Of a stretch of DNA of 64,000 nt, positions 23,430-34,029 are shown piece by piece. The position numbers were made by a program, and so were the translations under genes. Where the stretch lies: positions 662,434 to 726,433 of the forward strand of contig JAKSYS010000001.1 in the NCBI GenBank assembly GCA_022925895.1. Direction: 5' to 3'. Every line of letters begins with the position of its first letter. Position 1 is the stretch's first letter. The notes beneath the pieces were generated by a model. That model ran no database searches and was not told the origin of the DNA. It saw nothing but the letters and a program-made list of their open reading frames with translations. This stretch comes from Fragilaria crotonensis. Lineage: Eukaryota; Bacillariophyta; Fragilariophyceae; Fragilariales; Fragilariaceae.

Positions 23430-23545
23430 TCATATCATATAATAATGATACGAGGGTACTGTACGCTGTATCAGATACTGGAACACTATGCGATGTACTC
23501 GGAGTACAACGGTACAGGTAGGCTGCACTGCATAAAATGTTCCCT
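23430..23545. repeat. degraded copy of the monooxygenase flanking sequence (11.5-11.6 kb)
   Basis: AATGATACGAGGGTACTGTACGCTG... resembles ATGATACGACGTACTGTG... at about 11525-11580, and the following GATACTGGAACACTATGCG matches GGTACTGGAGTACTACGCG. It lies on the same side of the gene relic as the intact copy does, so the two blocks are collinear pieces of one duplicated segment with about 1.06 kb lost between them. Confidence 0.55.
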
Positions 23546-24311
23546 ACGCTCTACCGTAGTAGTAAACCCTAAAAGTATTTGACGCTGTACGACCAGTGGA
23601 CATTGGACAGCGGACTCCATGCATGATGCGCATGATTTTACGTGAGATATCTGTATTCTCTATGACATACTCTTCACAATACCACACTACAAACTACACA
23701 CTATACACCAATCTTCAATTACCTTATGGTGGTAGTGTGGTAGAAGGTAGAAGTAGTACTCCATGTGCAGTACTAATCGTTGATGTAGAGGCTCGGATAC
23801 AGACACACTGTGAGTTGTGCTGGATTACAACAACACCAAGAACCAAGACACCAAGTCCTGTCATATTCACACGGGCAGGATGACGATGAGCAATGAGCAT
23901 CGAAGTATGAATGAACAGACAATCGCGTGTGTGTGGACGCAAAAGTGTGTGTGATTCCAATCGCCAGCGACGTAACGACTATCTTCCAGTATTACCGGGG
24001 TACAAGTTGTACCGGTAGTTAGTATAGCACAAGGGAGGGAAGGATGATGTTTTGTTTTACAGTCTGCCATTGACGCTACCCTGATAACTTTCTGCCTACA
24101 CTAAGAAACCACAGCAGCATCCGAAGTCATTCGCCTTCTAACAACGAAACAACGCGGCAGCTGTGCAATCCGGCTAATAATCAATGTTACATTCGTCGTT
24201 AACGTCCTCTGGGACTCAATCAAATTGCGGATGTTTGGTGTGTGCTGTGAGTGGAAGGAACCATCAAGTTGCAAATCGAGATGGTTTACGCGTTCAGAGT
24301 CTGGTCCGAAT

Positions 24312-25308
24312 CTATAGAAGTGTCTTCAATGCGTTGGCCACGCGGGCGCCGATGATGAGCTGCGACGCTTCGTCATAGTGTTTGTCACACGACAAATCGT
24401 CAGTCGGCACAAATGCAGTCTTGGAAGTGGACGCGACGAAACGTCGCTGCGCCTTCATCACTAAAGATCCGTGCAATGTCGTTTTCGCGACCCAACAACC
24501 CAAGCCAACAATGACAACCGGAATATCCGACGGTCGTTTGAAGGTGGTTGAGTCAACCTTGTACACCTCGCTCCGGACGTTGGCTATGAACTTTGTAAGG
24601 TCCGCTTGGTACCCAAAGGCAGTGGTGTTACTGTAGCTGTCGCTCTCTCCCTGAAACCAAACGATGGCCTTCCATTCCTCCGTATCAGTGTCGATGGTTT
24701 GTTTGATTCTTTTCACTAGTTGGGGCCAAATCAAACCATTCTCTCGAGACCAATTACGCCTGAGTGTTGTCCCACTTGCGACAAGTTTAATCATTCTGAA
24801 TGGACGACCAGAATATACATTGCGTAACACATGTCCACACATGGGCAGAGTTCAGGTCCAAAGATGGAACCGCATTTGGCATATGGACTCAGCGCAGAAT
24901 CTACTGTCCTGGTTTTCCCTTCGGTTCCTGCAACACGATAGTCAACGATACGGTCATACTCGTAGAGGGAGCACGTCACATTTGGAAGTGGCTTCAGGAA
25001 ATCAGATTTCACGTATCCTCCGCGTCGGTATTGAAGTAGTTGGGCAGCTTCGAGTTCGTACGTCGAAATTGGCGTTGGCGGCGACGAGACGGCAGTCTTC
25101 AAGTGATTCGACAAGTTTAGAAGAATCTGATCATCGCTTCCAGTTGACAAGAGACGATTCATCGTTTGATCGAATCGACGGGCAGTCATATTCTTGTCGG
25201 GTCAAAGTATCCCAGCATGTTACTTTGACCGACAAAGAGGAAGTGTGCCATCTTTGCTTCCACCGCAGCAGTCAAAGATAATAAGGCAGGCACCCAAAGG
25301 ATTAACAT
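24312..25308 (-). pseudogene. SGNH/SASA-type carbohydrate esterase, two frameshifts
   Basis: Homologous to sialate O-acetylesterase/acetylxylan-esterase-like (SASA, DUF303) hydrolases that remove acetyl groups from glycans. From an ATG at 25308 there is a signal peptide (MLILWVPALLSLTAAVEA) and then the nucleophile block GQSNMLGY. A frame change near 25210 leads to the middle part ending RCG-type CGSIFGPEL. A second change in a CCC run near 24845 leads to the C-terminal part with WFQGESDSY and the Asp/His block DKHYDEASQLIIG. All three catalytic-site blocks are present in order and total length is normal (~330 residues). The lesions are therefore very recent, or errors in the consensus. Confidence 0.8.
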
Positions 25309-26602
25309 CGGGGAGAATTCTCAATACAAGATACATTTCTAATGAAGAGGTCTGACGCTTATTGCTTCCTGTTTAGTTGCGTCAATTATTTGTAAGCATG
25401 TACCTTGGTGGTTTATCGTGGTAAAAATGAGGCATTCGTATTCGCGTGTGACATGCGTTCGCATCCCAGTTCGCTTTTTATTGGGTGTCACTGCCATGCT
25501 TCTGTTCATCAATCATCATGCCATTCAGCCGTACAGAGTATCATTGACATCTTGCAGTTGTCTTTATTCGTGTCCTTGTTCTTATCCTCGTTCTTCCCGG
25601 ACACGAACCCAGTTCCTCGTGCTCGCAGAATTGATTTCATTTCTCGGTGTGTGTGCCCCACTGCACGCGTTGCCTCCGCCTTGTTACAGGCTCTCGCCTC
25701 TTCTGTCCGTCGTCCATCTGGACACCTACGTGCCACCATGCTCGTCCAGAACACTCGGACCCGCGAAGGCTGATGGGACAGGAAGATTCTATGTGTATAT
25801 TATGACAAACAGACCCCACCAGCAAGTCGGCTCGAAGGTACCTCGTACACCAAGAGGCAGGGTATTTGTGGATGTGTGAGAGCTATTATACCTTTGGACT
25901 GCAGGGAATAACAGGAAGGATCGGGCCACGAGTTTCTCGTCGCAGTTTAGGTAGCAACTGGACTGATGAGTATACTCCGTTTGAGAATTGAGTGCACGTC
26001 GCACGTGTGACTGCCGATGGCCGTGTCTGGTGATGCTGAAACTGTTGGGGGGTTATTCACGATATTGAGAAATCTCCCACTTCAATAATCTGATGAAACG
26101 CCGTGTTGATTGCGTCACATTCGTCCTTGATGATTGCTGGTGTGACACTGAAGGGGCTGCCACTTCATCAGTCCCGTCGGCTTGAAGTCCGGCAGGAACA
26201 TGTTTTATGTTGGGGATTGGAAATCACAAGTAGTCCTGTCAACAAGAGACTACCGGTAGAGCAACTTATAACTTTCAATGTCCTCGCCCTAGTGCCGGCG
26301 AAATTACAGTAAGCGCTGCAGCTTTCTCGATTATTTACCGCTAGGTGCACTGTTGTTAGTTGGATAATGAATGTTTCAATGCATTCCGAGCGAAGGCCAT
26401 CACGGGCACAAGCGTTAAACCATCTGGTCTCAGCACCCTGCATTCCACATGACAACATGGCATGGCACGATAAGCAGGACCTCTGCATTCGCATTTTCTC
26501 TCAACTTTGATGCTCTGAAGTTCGATAGTGCACTTTTTGCGTATATTATAATCACAGTGTCATTGTGTCACAAACGATATCACTCTTGAATACATCGCTC
26601 AC
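25309..26602. other. intergenic, no supported gene
   Basis: Several frames of 80-150 codons overlap here on both strands, but none has a recognisable domain or plausible composition (Cys/Pro/Ser-rich chance translations). No repeat of note. Confidence 0.6.
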
Positions 26603-27835
26603 CTAGCTGGGTGGCTCATTCGACGCATCTGGGCCTGCAAACACCCATTCTCGATACATTTCACTCCAAGGTGGCATATCTTCGTTCCGGTACCTTGCTT
26701 CTGCTCGTCTGGACTGATCCTTGGATATACACTTGACGCGATTCAATCGTCTGGATTCGAATTCGCGTAATGCAAGAATTGCCGCGTCATGGGCGCTAGT
26801 CTCGTCAGTGCTCGATGTTGCGCCTTCATCACGTGCAGCAGCAGTAGCGGTGGCGCATTCCTTCAACAGACGAGACAGAATAGCAGCGTCTTCAAACGCC
26901 ATTGATCCACCTTGCCCATCTGTGGGACGTATGGCATGAGCCGCATCACCAATCAAGGTAATTCGACCCTTCCCTCCCCATTGAGTCTGCTGCTCAAGGT
27001 CAACTACAGACAACTGAGATGACGTGGCCAAGGCACTCAGTGGGCTTGCGTTGAAAACAGCAATGGCCGATTCAATATCGCCTTGGCGTGACGTATCATC
27101 GCCGCCGTTGTTCTTGGATTCTTCTTGGCGATACTCTTCGATCAAGTCTAATGGCGTCGTCACTCCTGCGATGATACCGGGAGCCATGCTGCTGACTGTC
27201 CATGCGAGGATACCAGGCCTTGTCTTGTGAAAATTGAAGTAAAAGAGGAGCAATTTGGATCCGAACACCACCAGTTTTGCGTCAGGAATTTCGGTCAAGA
27301 GGGAATTAAGCGATGGAACAGCAGAGGCATCCACACTACCCCTCCACACGAACGCTCCAGTGGAGACAGGGGGCGGGAGTCCAAGGACATGTGTGCGAAT
27401 GTAGGAATGGACCCCATCGGCTCCGACCAACACAGATCCACGAAGGATACGATTCGAGTTGGAAAATGAAACCCGGACATGATGATCATCCTCGATGACA
27501 TCTTGAATCTTCATTCCAAAATGGATTGCAATCCGGTGGTCTTGCTGAGCTGCCCTCAAGAGCGCATCTCTTACTTCCCACCAAGGCACCATGTAGCTCG
27601 TAGTGAATTCCATTAGAATTCCAATCTTTCGCACCTCCTCCAACACTTGTGGACACATTTCTTGCAGGGCGATCTGCCCGTTTTGAGCTAACCCAAAGGT
27701 CGCCCCACGTCGCTCATGGAGATCTTCGCACTTTTCGATGATATCAATTGTTATCCGATCGCCTTGTCCATTCGATAGTAAGCCCAAGGCACAAGAGAGT
27801 CCAGCTAGGCTGCATCCCACAATGATGACATGCAT
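26603..27835 (-). CDS. FAD-dependent monooxygenase, paralogue of the 9.5-kb gene
   Basis: A group A flavoprotein hydroxylase of 410 residues, similar from end to end to the product of 9509-10726. The DG motif (VLVGADGVHS) and the FAD motif (ITLIGDAAHAI) are present. The first glycine motif reads GCSLAG rather than GSGLAG, so the second Gly of GxGxxG is Ser, which could weaken dinucleotide binding or be tolerated. The linker before the last helix is longer and Ala/Thr-rich. It has the same strand and start context as the paralogue. The two copies and the relic at 23.3 kb indicate local duplication. Substrate unknown. Confidence 0.9.
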   Translation of the reverse strand: MHVIIVGCSLAGLSCALGLLSNGQGDRITIDIIEKCEDLHERRGATFGLAQNGQIALQEMCPQVLEEVRKIGILMEFTTSYMVPWWEVRDALLRAAQQDHRIAIHFGMKIQDVIEDDHHVRVSFSNSNRILRGSVLVGADGVHSYIRTHVLGLPPPVSTGAFVWRGSVDASAVPSLNSLLTEIPDAKLVVFGSKLLLFYFNFHKTRPGILAWTVSSMAPGIIAGVTTPLDLIEEYRQEESKNNGGDDTSRQGDIESAIAVFNASPLSALATSSQLSVVDLEQQTQWGGKGRITLIGDAAHAIRPTDGQGGSMAFEDAAILSRLLKECATATAAARDEGATSSTDETSAHDAAILALREFESRRLNRVKCISKDQSRRAEARYRNEDMPPWSEMYREWVFAGPDASNEPPS

Positions 27836-28604
27836 GATGAAGTGCTCCTTCTTTCAATTTGTGAGTGTTCGTGAATGTTGACGACTGCGTAACTACCACC
27901 AGAATGATTCGCAAGTGTCAACCTGGCGAAGCAACCAGCGTCAATGGCGAACAGTTCCTTTCGGATACTCTCAGTAATACGACATCTATGTACATACACG
28001 TTTCGAGTTTCGACCTACTTCGCCGTAGTCGGGGTCATTCCCGAAATGCACCTCTGTGTGTCTGGTATTGATTGCACCGAGCTGCCAACCCGGCTTTTAG
28101 TACATCAGCCACTTGAGTTTAGGGTGTGGCGATCTTGGATTCGTGGCAGTACCTGACGTCGCGCGCGAACCCCCTCTCGCAAGTACGACATATTCAGATG
28201 TGCATTTTCACGTACTGTACATAGACGAACATCTGTTCAGCATGCGACGACAGGTTAGAGTCAGCGATGCGACCGCACCCAAATGCGTGTCCGAGTTGTG
28301 CTACCTTTCCTTATATCCCATACACCATACCTGTAGAAGCAATATCTCAATGCAATTTTCAGCGTGACGCACAATATGGTGCCATGTTGTAGTGTTTACC
28401 GTAGTCCATGCTAGCCGATAGGCGATAATCCACCATGAGCTAGTTTTTCTAGTTTAGAACTAGTAGTGTCAAGGAAGGAATGGGATGAGAACCAATCTCA
28501 CAAACGTGGCGACTAACTGGAGCGCGCGCTTTGCAGCAACAAAACATTTTCTCAACATGGATAATGACAAGTCGAGACCGGACTCGCGTCGCGCTGTATC
28601 AATT
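27836..28604. other. intergenic, no gene seen
   Basis: This separates the monooxygenase 5' end from the 3' end of the dioxygenase gene on the same strand. Only short unsupported frames. Confidence 0.55.
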
Positions 28605-29750
28605 TTAGGTTCGAATGGCGGCGTAATCTTGTGTCTTCATGACCAATTCTGGAAAGAGACTGCCACCGGGCGGGTATGCACCGACATGTTTGGGATTCTG
28701 AATGGTAAAATACAAGAGCACGCGTCGAGTTTGTGATTCGTTGGCGCCGCCAAAATGGAACAATCGGGAATCCATAATCGCACAATCTCCTTTCCGTAAG
28801 GAACTTCGGCGGTATTGACACGTTGCCAACAATTGTTCCTTTTCGAATGGCGACTTTCCAAGCACGTCGTGGCAAGCCAGAGTATTGGTCCGGGGTAGAA
28901 ATATGGTGGGGCCCATGTCATTTTGAATATCTTGGAGTGCCACGAAGACCGTCCAGATCGGAGCATGTTCTGTGTAGCTGCTGTCGGGGTGTATGGATTG
29001 ACTGGCGGATGTTGGGTCACTAATGAGGCTCGAGAACTCATGAAAATTGCCCGTGAGTCCTTCCAGGAGAGATGTAAATAAGTCACCCAGAATGGAGCCG
29101 TCGTGTAGCATGGAAGCCAGAGCGAGTTCAAAGACTCCCTCGTTTCGAAGAAACATATCATATCGGTTTTTTCTGGAGAAGACATTTCCGAATCCCTCCA
29201 AATTAAACGTTTCTTCCTCGTTTACAGTCTCCACGTGGTCCATTGCTGTTGTCTCGGTTGTATCGGATCCCGACAGACGCACGTTGATGAGTTCGAGACA
29301 TTCATCGCACATGGTATCTTTCAAGACTCCATTAATGCGAACGACTCCTTCCTGTTGTAAAGCTTGAGCGAGACAATGGGTCGATACTGATGATACGGCG
29401 AGATCCAAAAGATGGCGATCTGCCACAATGCGTTCGTGTTGAGCGGCCAATTCTCCCTGTTGACGTTGCAAACGACGCATTGTAGACGCAATGACAGAGG
29501 AATCATCAATGTTGTCGTCGTCAACGTTGTTGTTTTTTATTGGGTCAGATATTGTCATCATCTCATCTTCACGCTCATCTTTGTTTGCGAAATGAGGTTC
29601 ATCGTCATAATCGTGATAGTTTTGCATGATTTGAAATTGCTGGAGCAAAGCAAACACATCGCTGGAAAGACCATCCTCGGCCGTAAGGAAATGATCTCCT
29701 TGTTCTTCACTGCTGCAGCTGGTGCAGTTCTCGTTGTCATTATCCTCCAT
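28605..29750 (-). CDS. PhyH-like 2-oxoglutarate/Fe(II) dioxygenase
   Basis: Predicted non-haem iron oxygenase of the phytanoyl-CoA dioxygenase family, substrate unknown. The N-terminal ~130 residues are acidic and Asn/Asp-rich with a short coiled-coil-like helix (RRLQRQQGELAAQHERI). The double-stranded beta-helix follows, with iron ligands His254 and Asp256 (SIHPDSSY) and His332 (RLFHFGGAN), and the 2-oxoglutarate-binding Arg at 342/343 (TRRVLLYF). The order and the ~78-residue HxD-to-His gap fit the family. No signal peptide. The frame is intact from an ATG. Confidence 0.85.
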   Translation of the reverse strand: MEDNDNENCTSCSSEEQGDHFLTAEDGLSSDVFALLQQFQIMQNYHDYDDEPHFANKDEREDEMMTISDPIKNNNVDDDNIDDSSVIASTMRRLQRQQGELAAQHERIVADRHLLDLAVSSVSTHCLAQALQQEGVVRINGVLKDTMCDECLELINVRLSGSDTTETTAMDHVETVNEEETFNLEGFGNVFSRKNRYDMFLRNEGVFELALASMLHDGSILGDLFTSLLEGLTGNFHEFSSLISDPTSASQSIHPDSSYTEHAPIWTVFVALQDIQNDMGPTIFLPRTNTLACHDVLGKSPFEKEQLLATCQYRRSSLRKGDCAIMDSRLFHFGGANESQTRRVLLYFTIQNPKHVGAYPPGGSLFPELVMKTQDYAAIRT

Positions 29751-30267
29751 GCTGCGTAATGTTATTGTGAAAATGACTAATTTTGTGTTGTTTGTCGAAT
29801 GTATTCATATTTATGCAGTGCAAAGGATGGCGATCGATCCAATTTCAGCAGCTGTTGCTTCCTGTTTTAAATTTGTTGGTAGATCGTGCTACGTAGACAA
29901 TCCATCAATCGTGTCCACGATGCAGTCTGCAATCTGCAATCTGTTCATTTGTTCTCTCTTGACATTTGACATTGTTGGATGGATGGTGGGAGTGGGAGTT
30001 GGGTGTGTGGTGTGTGCTGTTCGATGAAATTGATGTACAGTATTGTACCAGTACTACTGGTAACAGTATTGTGGGTGCAACACGAGTAACAGTTTGCAGT
30101 ACAGTGACACTCTACCCCGTCTCCCATCAAAAGAAGCTGCCAGCGTGATGAAAGGATGATTGACGAATTCGCCATGTCGTGCGCTGTCAATCGGTCACGT
30201 GTCGTGTGTGTCAATATCATGAATCATTTTATTTCACATCTTCTGCACGAGCTTCTCAGACCGTTCC
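29751..30267. other. intergenic between dioxygenase gene and Harbinger element
   Basis: Should contain the dioxygenase promoter. GTAC/CAGTA-rich; no specific site can be named. Confidence 0.5.
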
Positions 30268-30300
30268 TTAACCTGACACACTGAGTCCGACACATTCGAT
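30268..30300 (+). repeat. left terminal inverted repeat of Harbinger element
   Basis: TTAACCTGACACACT, then GACACATTCGAT ending at 30300. It pairs with the right end with a few mismatches and one small gap. Confidence 0.88.
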
Positions 30301-30770
30301 CGGTTTGAATTTTTCCTGCATTTTCGGCCGGCTCGCGGGTCGAGTGTGTCCATTCATCTTAACCAAAAATATTAAGTGTGTCCAACAAACGCAGGTGCGA
30401 ACACACTGGTTTCTACTGTAATTTTGAACAGTGGCAATAGATGCTAGTAGTTTATCGGCACTGTTCGTCATACAGTACCATATGAATGGTAGTAATTCGT
30501 TCGTATACATAGAGTGAAGATGAGCCGAGTTCTTGTTGGAGGGGGCGATTGAGAGAAGAACAATACGACAATAGATCACAACAAAGAACGACGACGACAA
30601 AACGAAGCAGGTGAACGTACGTAGCACACTCGGGATCTTGAAGTGAATTTACGGCGCGCGCCCGTGTTGATTCTACGACTGTTGGCTGGTATGCAGAAAG
30701 AATGGCGCACCAGCAAGAATAGATTCGTCTGAGGCGACCACTATTTTCAATCCAACCAACAGTTCATCAA

Positions 30771-31966
30771 ATGTCGTCTGCTGTTGAATCTGACGCTGAG
30801 GATGACGAGGAGAGGACTGGTGATGGCAACACCCTTCGTATTCCATCTGTCGAGGATTCTGATCCTTCTGGAGAAGAATTTTGGACAACTATGAAATGCT
30901 GAATCAGTTGATGGCGAGTATACGCTGAGTGAGAAAATGTGCCATTATGTGGGCGGTCACATCATGCCGGAACATTGGGTGGCATGCAAAGCAAGCAACC
31001 CTTGTGTTCTATGCAGGGTCAACGACATGCAAATTGGCCCCAACAACAAAGACGGGCAGGGAAGCGGCGACTCTTCAAGCCTACAACAATGCGATTGCTG
31101 ATCTTGACAAATCTCAATTCAATTCGAACGCAATTCTTTTTTTTCGCCAATCATTTAGGGATAAGGAAAAGCCAATGACTGGGTATGCATTGTACAGGTA
31201 CTATTTGGATTCGAGGAGCGCAATGAGGAGTACGATTATTCCATTATTCCCAACGAACTTCAATGAAATGAAGTCAGGAAGAGGTTTTCATGAGTCAGTC
31301 AATGCTGCCTTTACCAATATGTACCGAAAGGAGTTGACCACCAGGGTGAAGGACAGAATGACACAGGAAGAGGCGGATCAGGAGACTCCTCCTATGTTCT
31401 GGGAGTATAAAGAGAAGCCATGGTACTTTGGTCTGGCAGTTAAAGTGTATCGTCGTGATTTGCAGCTGGCGCCGATCACCAACGACGTTGCTGAAGATCC
31501 CTCGAATGCTCCAGTTTGTCGGGCCGTATTGAAACGCCATAAGCAATACAAGTCCCACGGTACTTGTATGGAAATGAAGAAAATGTCGGGCACGAAAAAG
31601 CTAGGAGTTCCAGCAAATGAGGTGCTGGTGATTGATGTCGATGCTGAAGAGGAGAAAGAACATAAGAAGAAGAGGAAGACTTCTTTGTTTGCCGCAAATG
31701 TGATGACTTCGAATCTGACCATACGCATGGGACAGATGCAAGAGTTGAAGGAGGCGCTGAATTTCCTGGACAGGATGCGCCCAATCATTGGTGATGAGGA
31801 GTATGCAAAATTGGCAAAGAAGTACTTGTCGTTCTTGCCTGATCCAGCAACGTTTACAAACGAGGTCACCAGTTCCAAGGATTTGGCAATGGCGATTAAA
31901 AAGGAACCCATGGACGAGGAAGAGGAGGGGGAGAACGATGACGAGGATGATGTTGAGTTGTTGTAG
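30771..31966 (+). pseudogene. Harbinger accessory (Myb-like partner position) protein, N-terminal frame breaks
   Basis: An acidic start from the ATG at 30771 stops at 30902. The next frame (about 30898-31098) has a Cys/His cluster, C-H-x5-H-x4-H-W-x2-C-x5-C-x2-C, that looks zinc-binding. The main frame, nominally from 30929 and convincing from about 31060 to 31966, gives a helical domain (SQFNSNAILFFRQSFRDKEK, then FPTNFNEMKSGRGFHESVN), a Lys-rich nuclear-type patch (KEHKKKRKT) and a Glu/Asp tail. Two indels, or a small intron, are needed to connect the parts. By position and charge it matches the second protein of Harbinger elements, which helps DNA binding and nuclear import of the transposase. 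No clear Myb/SANT motif is visible. Confidence 0.55.
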
Positions 31967-32152
31967 GGGGGTCCTTAAGTTCTAGTACTGGTTTATTTTA
32001 TGAATGATTGTATGGAAATGATAGTAGCTAAACGTTGTCATCCTCGGAGGACTACTACTAATTCATCATATACTAGAACTCGTACCTAGCAATTACGAAT
32101 GATTGCTTACATAGGATACACTACAAGTAGAAGTAGCTAAACGTACAACTAG

Positions 32153-33695
32153 CTAGTTCATTGCATGGAACTCATAGTGGTCAACAAGTTTTTGCAATTG
32201 GCATTCCCATAGCAATGAAAGGCGTTTCGATTCGATAGGACACTGCCGTCTCTCCTCATCCTCCATAACTAAATCCTCTGTATTGTCTTCTCCTCGACCT
32301 GTAAGGGCATCTCCCCTTGGATCGTCTGTGAACAACCTGCCTAGACGATCCTTGACCCCATTTAGATAGTTCGGAAGGTCTTCATCCAGCCATCCATCGG
32401 TTTCGAGTAGAATGTTGTGGATGATACAGCATGTCGTGAACGCATTGTCAATATTCTTCTGCTTTCTCATCCGATTGAAAGTTTTGAGATAATGAAATCT
32501 CTTCTTCAGTATTCCGAACACGCACTCGATGTCCTTCCTCACGGATTCCATCATCCCTGCCCACTTCGACAATGGGCTACCGACGGCTCCAGATTTGACT
32601 GGGAACATCAAGCATGGCCAACGATGGTAACCACCATCACAAATCAAATATAATCCTTTGCTTACCTTTGTTCTTCCACGGCGATCCTTGGTTTCCCATG
32701 ACTGCGAATTTAGCCATCCATTTCCGTCGAGAAGGGACATCACGGAGTTGTCAGTTCTAACAATATGTTTATCATTGCGAGCACCTGGATGACCAGCTGA
32801 AACTGACTGAATGAACTTTCTCGACGTGCAAATCACTTCATATGCGATTGAAGTGTATCCTTCTTTACCCTTGTGCATATTCGTGTATTGCACTGGGCAC
32901 ATGTCCCACCCAATGTGAACACAGTCGACACTTCCAACACATCCTGGCAGACCCATTGCTTTGTATTCATCCACGACAAATTTCAATTGGATTGCCTCTT
33001 GAGGCATGTAAATAAACAGCTCTTTAACACTTGCCATAAGACCAACCCACTCGACAAAGAATTTGCGATGAACTTCCTCGCTGATATTTGTTTGGAGGCC
33101 AACCGAAAAATGGTTTGCCCCCATTCCAAGCGTATTCAGACACCCCAATAACTTGAGTTCGAGGTTCCCAACGGGGCGTCCAAACGCATCAACCTTGTAC
33201 TCGTGCCACTCTGGCCACCACATTCGCACAGAGAAATCAAGAATCCTTTCTTTGAATACCATGTACGGAACTCGAAATGCTCGACGAAATGATGTCGCAA
33301 CCTTGCCATCAGGGTCGTTAAGTTGGATTGCTTTCGCCTCCTGTGACAAAAATGCCGTCCACCATGCACTAGTGTTCATTGGATTTCGAACATAGACTCG
33401 ACGAGCTCTCTTGGGCATTGGTATGGGCAGCCAATGCAATGTCCGGCACGTCTTCTTCTTCTTCTTCATCATCGTCGTCGTCGTCGTTGCTGTCCTTGCT
33501 AGTAGTATCATCTGAGTCCTCGCTTGCGTCGCCTGAGTCAGCAGTACTACACTCGCTGCTGTCAACACAGAATCTATTGCCAGAAGTTGACATATTCACG
33601 CCACCACCAACAGTTGGGAGGAACGACATGTCCACACCAACAACTTTCGGAAGAAGATCGTCAATCGTCATGACTGCGAATAAAGTATGAATCAT
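32153..33695 (-). CDS. PIF/Harbinger DDE transposase (DDE_Tnp_4), one frameshift
   Basis: The acidic N-terminal part (ATG at 33695 or 33671, Asp/Glu run encoded about 33455-33490) changes frame near 33440 and continues as MPKRARRVYVRNP. In the C-terminal frame, counted from 33568, the catalytic residues are Asp215 (GSVDCVHIGWD), Asp311 (ICDGGYHRW) and Glu348 (KDIECVFGILKKRF). CIIHNILL follows, the usual final helix. Domain order and spacing are canonical. The single shift lies in the linker, outside the catalytic fold. Confidence 0.9.
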
Positions 33696-33804
33696 GAGTG
33701 TACGAGTACAATTTGTATAAAATTGCGGCGCGGACAGCACACTCGTTTAAGTTTACTGTCACATTTTGTGTGACGTTTCATCTCGGAACGTTCGAAAATG
33801 TTCC

Positions 33805-33884
33805 AGTGTGGCCACACTGAAAGGCAGTGTGACTTCAAACCGGTCTCTGTGTGTGTCGATGGAGCAAACGAGTGTGGCCACACT
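33805..33884. repeat. two perfect subterminal palindromes AGTGTGGCCACACT
   Basis: Copies at 33805-33818 and 33871-33884, 66 bases apart, inside the right end of the Harbinger element. Related half-sites (AGTGTGTCC, AACACACT, CAGTGTGAC) occur near both ends. They are likely binding sites for the element's own proteins, by analogy with subterminal repeats of other DNA transposons. Confidence 0.7.
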
Positions 33885-33998
33885 GTCTCGATGTGGTCGA
33901 TGTGTAGACACGTAGGCCACCGCAAACTGCCTGAAATGGAAATGAAATGAAATGAAACATGTGTATCAGTGGGCAAACTGCCGAAGCACATGGAAAAA

Positions 33999-34029
33999 AT
34001 CGAATGTGTCCTCTAATGTGTCAGGTTAA
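33999..34029 (-). repeat. right terminal inverted repeat of Harbinger element
   Basis: Its complement reads TTAACCTGACACATT, then GGACACATTCGAT, matching the left end block for block. Confidence 0.88.

Larger units (their letters stand above)
22824..24311. other. intergenic, degraded duplicated sequence, no intact gene
   Basis: The only recognisable content is the monooxygenase fragment and its downstream companion described separately. The rest is GTAC-rich low-complexity DNA with short unsupported frames. Confidence 0.6.
30268..34029. mobile_element. PIF/Harbinger DNA transposon, both ends present
   Basis: A 3.76-kb unit with matching terminal inverted repeats, flanked on both sides by TTAA. 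It carries the two genes typical of the superfamily, a DDE transposase and an accessory DNA-binding-type protein, here convergent. Harbinger elements normally duplicate a 3-bp TWA target; TTAA on both sides is compatible with TTA or TAA duplication plus one terminal base. Both genes have frame disruptions, but the ends are well preserved, so mobilisation in trans is conceivable. Confidence 0.88.

Noticed and set aside
25405-25879. overlapping 122- and 153-codon plus-strand frames
   Set aside because: Both give Cys/Pro/Ser-rich translations without motifs and overlap each other in different frames; best explained by chance.
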